Shown here piece by piece: positions 61,503 through 64,000 of a stretch of 64,000 nucleotides of DNA. A program made the translations under genes and the position numbers. This DNA is from Pseudazoarcus pumilus (lineage in GTDB: Bacteria > Pseudomonadota > Gammaproteobacteria > Burkholderiales > Rhodocyclaceae), in NCBI RefSeq assembly GCF_002872475.1, contig NZ_CP025682.1, positions 3,038,001 through 3,102,000 on the forward strand, in the 5' to 3' direction. A model generated the notes under the pieces. The model saw nothing but the letters and a program-made list of their open reading frames with translations. It searched no databases and had not been told where the DNA came from. The stretch's first letter is position 1; each line of letters starts with the position of its first letter.

Positions 61503-61581
61503 GGCGGACCTCCGTGGGTTCGTCGGACGGCGACGCCGGCGGCGTCGCGACCCGTATTCGATTGCGCCGACGCTCTCGGGT

Positions 61582-62022
61582 TCAGACGTAGGCGATCATC
61601 CGCCCGGCGACGATGATGCCCAGCCACAGCACGATGGACGAGACCAGCTGCACGGTGCGCGCCGCACCGTCGCAGCGCAGGCCATCGCAGGCATGGAAGG
61701 CCGCTGCATTGAGACCGGCGAGCACCAGCAACACCATCTTGATGCGAAAGGCGGGATTGGCGAGCAGGTCGAAGGCGTCGGCGGCGAACAGCATCAGGCC
61801 GGATGTCGCCGCCAGCGCGAAACCGCCCACGCTCACCGGCAAGGCCAGCCGCGCCAGCGCCTCGGCCGGCAGGGTGCGCGCGGCACCGAGCATGCGCAGT
61901 TCGAATACCACCAGGCTGCCGAACAGCAGCGCGATGCCGGTGATGTGCACCGCCTCGAGCGCGGGATAGGCCCACAGCGAGCCCTTGAGCCACGAACCCC
62001 ACGCGTCGAGCGGCGTGTTCAC
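61582..62022 (-). CDS. Four-helix membrane protein of unknown function
   Basis: A 146-residue inner-membrane protein with four predicted helices ([77 protein letters not shown]). A His in the first helix and another in the third suggest haem or metal binding as in DUF2214/DUF6644-like proteins. The GTG start overlaps the lipA stop (GTGA), so it is translated with lipA. Confidence 0.72.
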   Translation of the reverse strand: MNTPLDAWGSWLKGSLWAYPALEAVHITGIALLFGSLVVFELRMLGAARTLPAEALARLALPVSVGGFALAATSGLMLFAADAFDLLANPAFRIKMVLLVLAGLNAAAFHACDGLRCDGAARTVQLVSSIVLWLGIIVAGRMIAYV

Positions 62023-62966
62023 ACCACGCCGGCCCCGTGCGCCTGCTGGTCGGCCCAGTAGCTCGAACGCACCATGGGGCCGCAGGCGGCATTGCGGAAA
62101 CCCATCGCAAGCGCCTCGCGCTCGAACATCGCGAAGACGTCCGGATGCACATAGCGCAACACCGGCAGGTGGCCGGGCGAAGGCTGCAGGTACTGGCCGA
62201 TGGTGAGCATCTCGACGTCGTGCGCGCGCAGATCACGCAGCACCTCGAGGATCTCCTCGTCGGTCTCGCCCAGCCCGACCATCAGGCCGGACTTGGTCGG
62301 CACGTCGGGGTGACGCGCCTTGAATTCCCTGAGCAGACGCAGCGACCAGGCGTAGTCGGATCCGGGGCGGGCCTGCTTGTACAGGCGCGGCACGGTCTCG
62401 AGGTTGTGGTTCATGACGTCGGGCGGAGCCCGATCGAAGATCTCCAGCGCGACGTCCATGCGGCCGCGAAAGTCGGGTACCAGCACCTCGATGGTGGTAT
62501 CCGGCGAGGCCTCGCGGGTGGCGCGGATGCATTCGACGAAGTGGGCTGCGCCGCCGTCGCGCAGGTCGTCGCGATCGACCGAGGTGATCACCACGTAGTT
62601 CAGGCGCATCGCCGCAATGGTGTTGGCCAGCTCGCGCGGCTCGTCGGCGTTGAGCGCTTCCGGGCGGCCATGGCCGACGTCGCAGAACGGGCAGCGCCGC
62701 GTGCAGATGTCGCCCATGATCATGAAGGTCGCCGTGCCCTTGCCGAAGCATTCATGGATGTTGGGGCAGGAGGCTTCCTCGCACACCGTGTGCAAGCCAT
62801 GCTCGCGCAGCGTCGTCTTGATCTCGTTGAAGCGCTCGACCTCGGCGCCGGTACCCAGCCGGGTGCGGATCCATTCGGGCTTCCTGAGCCGCTCGGCCGG
62901 CACGATCTTGATCGGGATGCGGGCCGTCTTGTCGGCACCGCGCTGCTTGCGGGTGGTGGTTTCCAT
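62019..62966 (-). CDS. lipA: Lipoyl synthase
   Basis: A 315-residue radical SAM enzyme that inserts two sulfurs into octanoyl groups. The auxiliary cluster cysteines are in [15 protein letters not shown]; the SAM cluster is CTRRCPFC (CX3CX2C). [11 protein letters not shown] and the C-terminal RSSY motif (final Ser ligand) are present. lipB lies upstream on the same strand, separated by ~170 bp that include an interspersed repeat. Confidence 0.97.
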   Translation of the reverse strand: METTTRKQRGADKTARIPIKIVPAERLRKPEWIRTRLGTGAEVERFNEIKTTLREHGLHTVCEEASCPNIHECFGKGTATFMIMGDICTRRCPFCDVGHGRPEALNADEPRELANTIAAMRLNYVVITSVDRDDLRDGGAAHFVECIRATREASPDTTIEVLVPDFRGRMDVALEIFDRAPPDVMNHNLETVPRLYKQARPGSDYAWSLRLLREFKARHPDVPTKSGLMVGLGETDEEILEVLRDLRAHDVEMLTIGQYLQPSPGHLPVLRYVHPDVFAMFEREALAMGFRNAACGPMVRSSYWADQQAHGAGVV

Positions 62967-63063
62967 AGGATTCCTTGTGGTCGTCCCGGTCAGCGGTACG
63001 GACCCTGGTGGGGCCCCGCTGTCGTTGATGCGGCAGCGTGCCGCGAATGTCGGTAACTCGCAG

Positions 63064-63139
63064 GGCGCAATAACCGCAGGGCATTGCGCCGCATGTGGCT
63101 GGTCAAACGGCCGATCGCGCTGCGCTGACCCATCCTACG
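63064..63139. repeat. Interspersed intergenic repeat, copy 2
   Basis: This shares GCAATAACCGCAGGGCATTG-type sequence and the CCTACG end with 21192-21266. Its right end overlaps the lipB stop codon, so the repeat supplies the last codons or stop of lipB. Confidence 0.55.
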
Positions 63140-63773
63140 ATAAAGGCAGCAAGCGCTGCAGATGTCCGATCAGGCGCGCACCGACCGCATCAAGGGTCTC
63201 ATGCACGCCGAAATCCGCCAGCTGCGTCGTCACCAGCCCTTCGTAGCCGCAGGGGTTGATCCACGCGAACGGCGCCAGATCCATGTCGACGTTGAGCGCC
63301 AGGCCATGATAACTGCGCCCCTGCCGCACGCGAAGCCCGAGCGCGGCGATCTTGGCCTCGCCGACATATACGCCCGGCGCGCCGGCGCGGCGCTCGGCGG
63401 CGATGCCGTATTCGGCCAGGCAATCGATCAGCGCCTGTTCCATGATCGACACCAACTGGCGCACCTTGAGACCGCGCCGCGCCAGATCGATGAGCACGTA
63501 GGCCACGAGCTGACCCGGCCCATGGTAGGTGATCTGGCCGCCGCGGTCGGTCTTGAGCAGCGGGATGTCGCTCTCGCGCAGCAGGTGCTCGGCCCGACCC
63601 GCCTGACCCAGCGTGTACACCGGCGGGTGTTCGACCAGCCAGATCTCGTCGAGCGTATCGGGTGTGCGTGTGGCGGTGAAGGCGCGCATGGCTTCCCACG
63701 CGGCGGCGTATTCGACGCGGCCCGGGCGCTTGACGAGCAGGGCCGAACGCTCGACCACCACGGCCGCGCTCAC
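63135..63773 (-). CDS. lipB: Octanoyltransferase
   Basis: A 212-residue lipoyl(octanoyl) transferase that moves octanoyl from ACP to lipoyl domains. Catalytic K141 ([10 protein letters not shown]) and C175 (INPCGYEGL) are present, as are [14 protein letters not shown] and [15 protein letters not shown]. The start is GTG, overlapping the stop of the YbeD-like gene (GTGA). Confidence 0.96.
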   Translation of the reverse strand: MSAAVVVERSALLVKRPGRVEYAAAWEAMRAFTATRTPDTLDEIWLVEHPPVYTLGQAGRAEHLLRESDIPLLKTDRGGQITYHGPGQLVAYVLIDLARRGLKVRQLVSIMEQALIDCLAEYGIAAERRAGAPGVYVGEAKIAALGLRVRQGRSYHGLALNVDMDLAPFAWINPCGYEGLVTTQLADFGVHETLDAVGARLIGHLQRLLPLS

Positions 63774-64000
63774 AGCACCACCTTGACCATGGGGTGGGCG
63801 GTGAGCTCGCGGTAGAGTGCGTCGAGCTGCGCCTGCGAGTGCGCGCGCACGATGCAGGTCAGCGCCAGGTAGTTGCCCTTGCTCGACGGCCTCATCTCGA
63901 CGCTGGCCGCGTCGAAGCCTTCGTCGTGGCGCAGCACGACCTCGACGATGGCCTGCGCGAAACCCTCCACGCGTGCGCCCATGATCTTGATCGGAAAATC
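63770..64000 (-). CDS. ybeD: DUF493/YbeD-like protein, partial
   Basis: The C-terminal 76 residues of a YbeD/DUF493 protein ([44 protein letters not shown]). The N-terminus lies beyond base 64000. It is a small ACT-like protein usually found beside lipB, as here; its molecular role is unclear. Confidence 0.88.
   Translation of the reverse strand, partial: DFPIKIMGARVEGFAQAIVEVVLRHDEGFDAASVEMRPSSKGNYLALTCIVRAHSQAQLDALYRELTAHPMVKVVL

Overview
The window is GC-rich, densely packed DNA from a free-living Gram-negative proteobacterium. The Bug/TctC receptor, TRAP transporters, porin, malonate decarboxylase and the Cys-poor DksA point to a betaproteobacterium of the Azoarcus/Thauera/Burkholderiales type. 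This is inferred from gene content only; no rRNA is present.

Bases 1-10.7 kb hold a catabolic and uptake locus: two TRAP solute receptors (the first cut by the window edge), an FCD-type GntR regulator, an amidohydrolase translationally coupled to TRAP permeases, and a coupled trio on the other strand (Asp/Glu racemase-superfamily enzyme, dihydropyrimidinase-like hydrolase, 2-oxoenoate hydratase-like protein). A 50-bp block is duplicated upstream of both receptor genes (924-972 and 7419-7468). Bases 10.7-17.3 kb hold a histidine kinase/TPR response regulator pair, a Crp-like regulator, a group of small envelope proteins and a porin.

Bases 17.3-37.9 kb appear to be one regulon. Five minus-strand transcription units encode a fatty-acid hydroxylase-like protein; an alcohol dehydrogenase with a hydrolase; a TRAP transporter with FAD, IlvD-like and PEP-mutase-like enzymes; a TctCBA transporter with a thiol dioxygenase; and malonate decarboxylase. 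Each carries a palindrome CTAATATATTAG, or a near copy, upstream. Two nearly identical 233-aa GntR proteins are encoded inside the block, each beside one of the near copies. The malonate decarboxylase operon has lost mdcG and all but the tail of mdcB.

Bases 38-45.4 kb hold a hemerythrin-like protein, a PhoD-like phosphatase, a GGDEF-EAL protein coupled to a cupredoxin, and a fusion of a periplasmic ligand-binding domain with a UPF0126 membrane domain. From 45.6 to 57.8 kb the DNA is accessory. It contains a group II intron, VapBC, two genes that both begin abruptly at one junction, a type IV pilin operon ending in a giant beta-helical PilX-like protein, a PAS gene cut by an IS21-family element, and an intact tRNA-Arg(CCG). 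The tRNA 3' end is repeated at 47445, so 47.4-57.7 kb looks like a tRNA-targeted island without a recognisable integrase.

Bases 57.9-64 kb return to core genes: cytochrome c5, a Rep/UvrD helicase, DksA, two small proteins, lipA, lipB and the YbeD-like gene.
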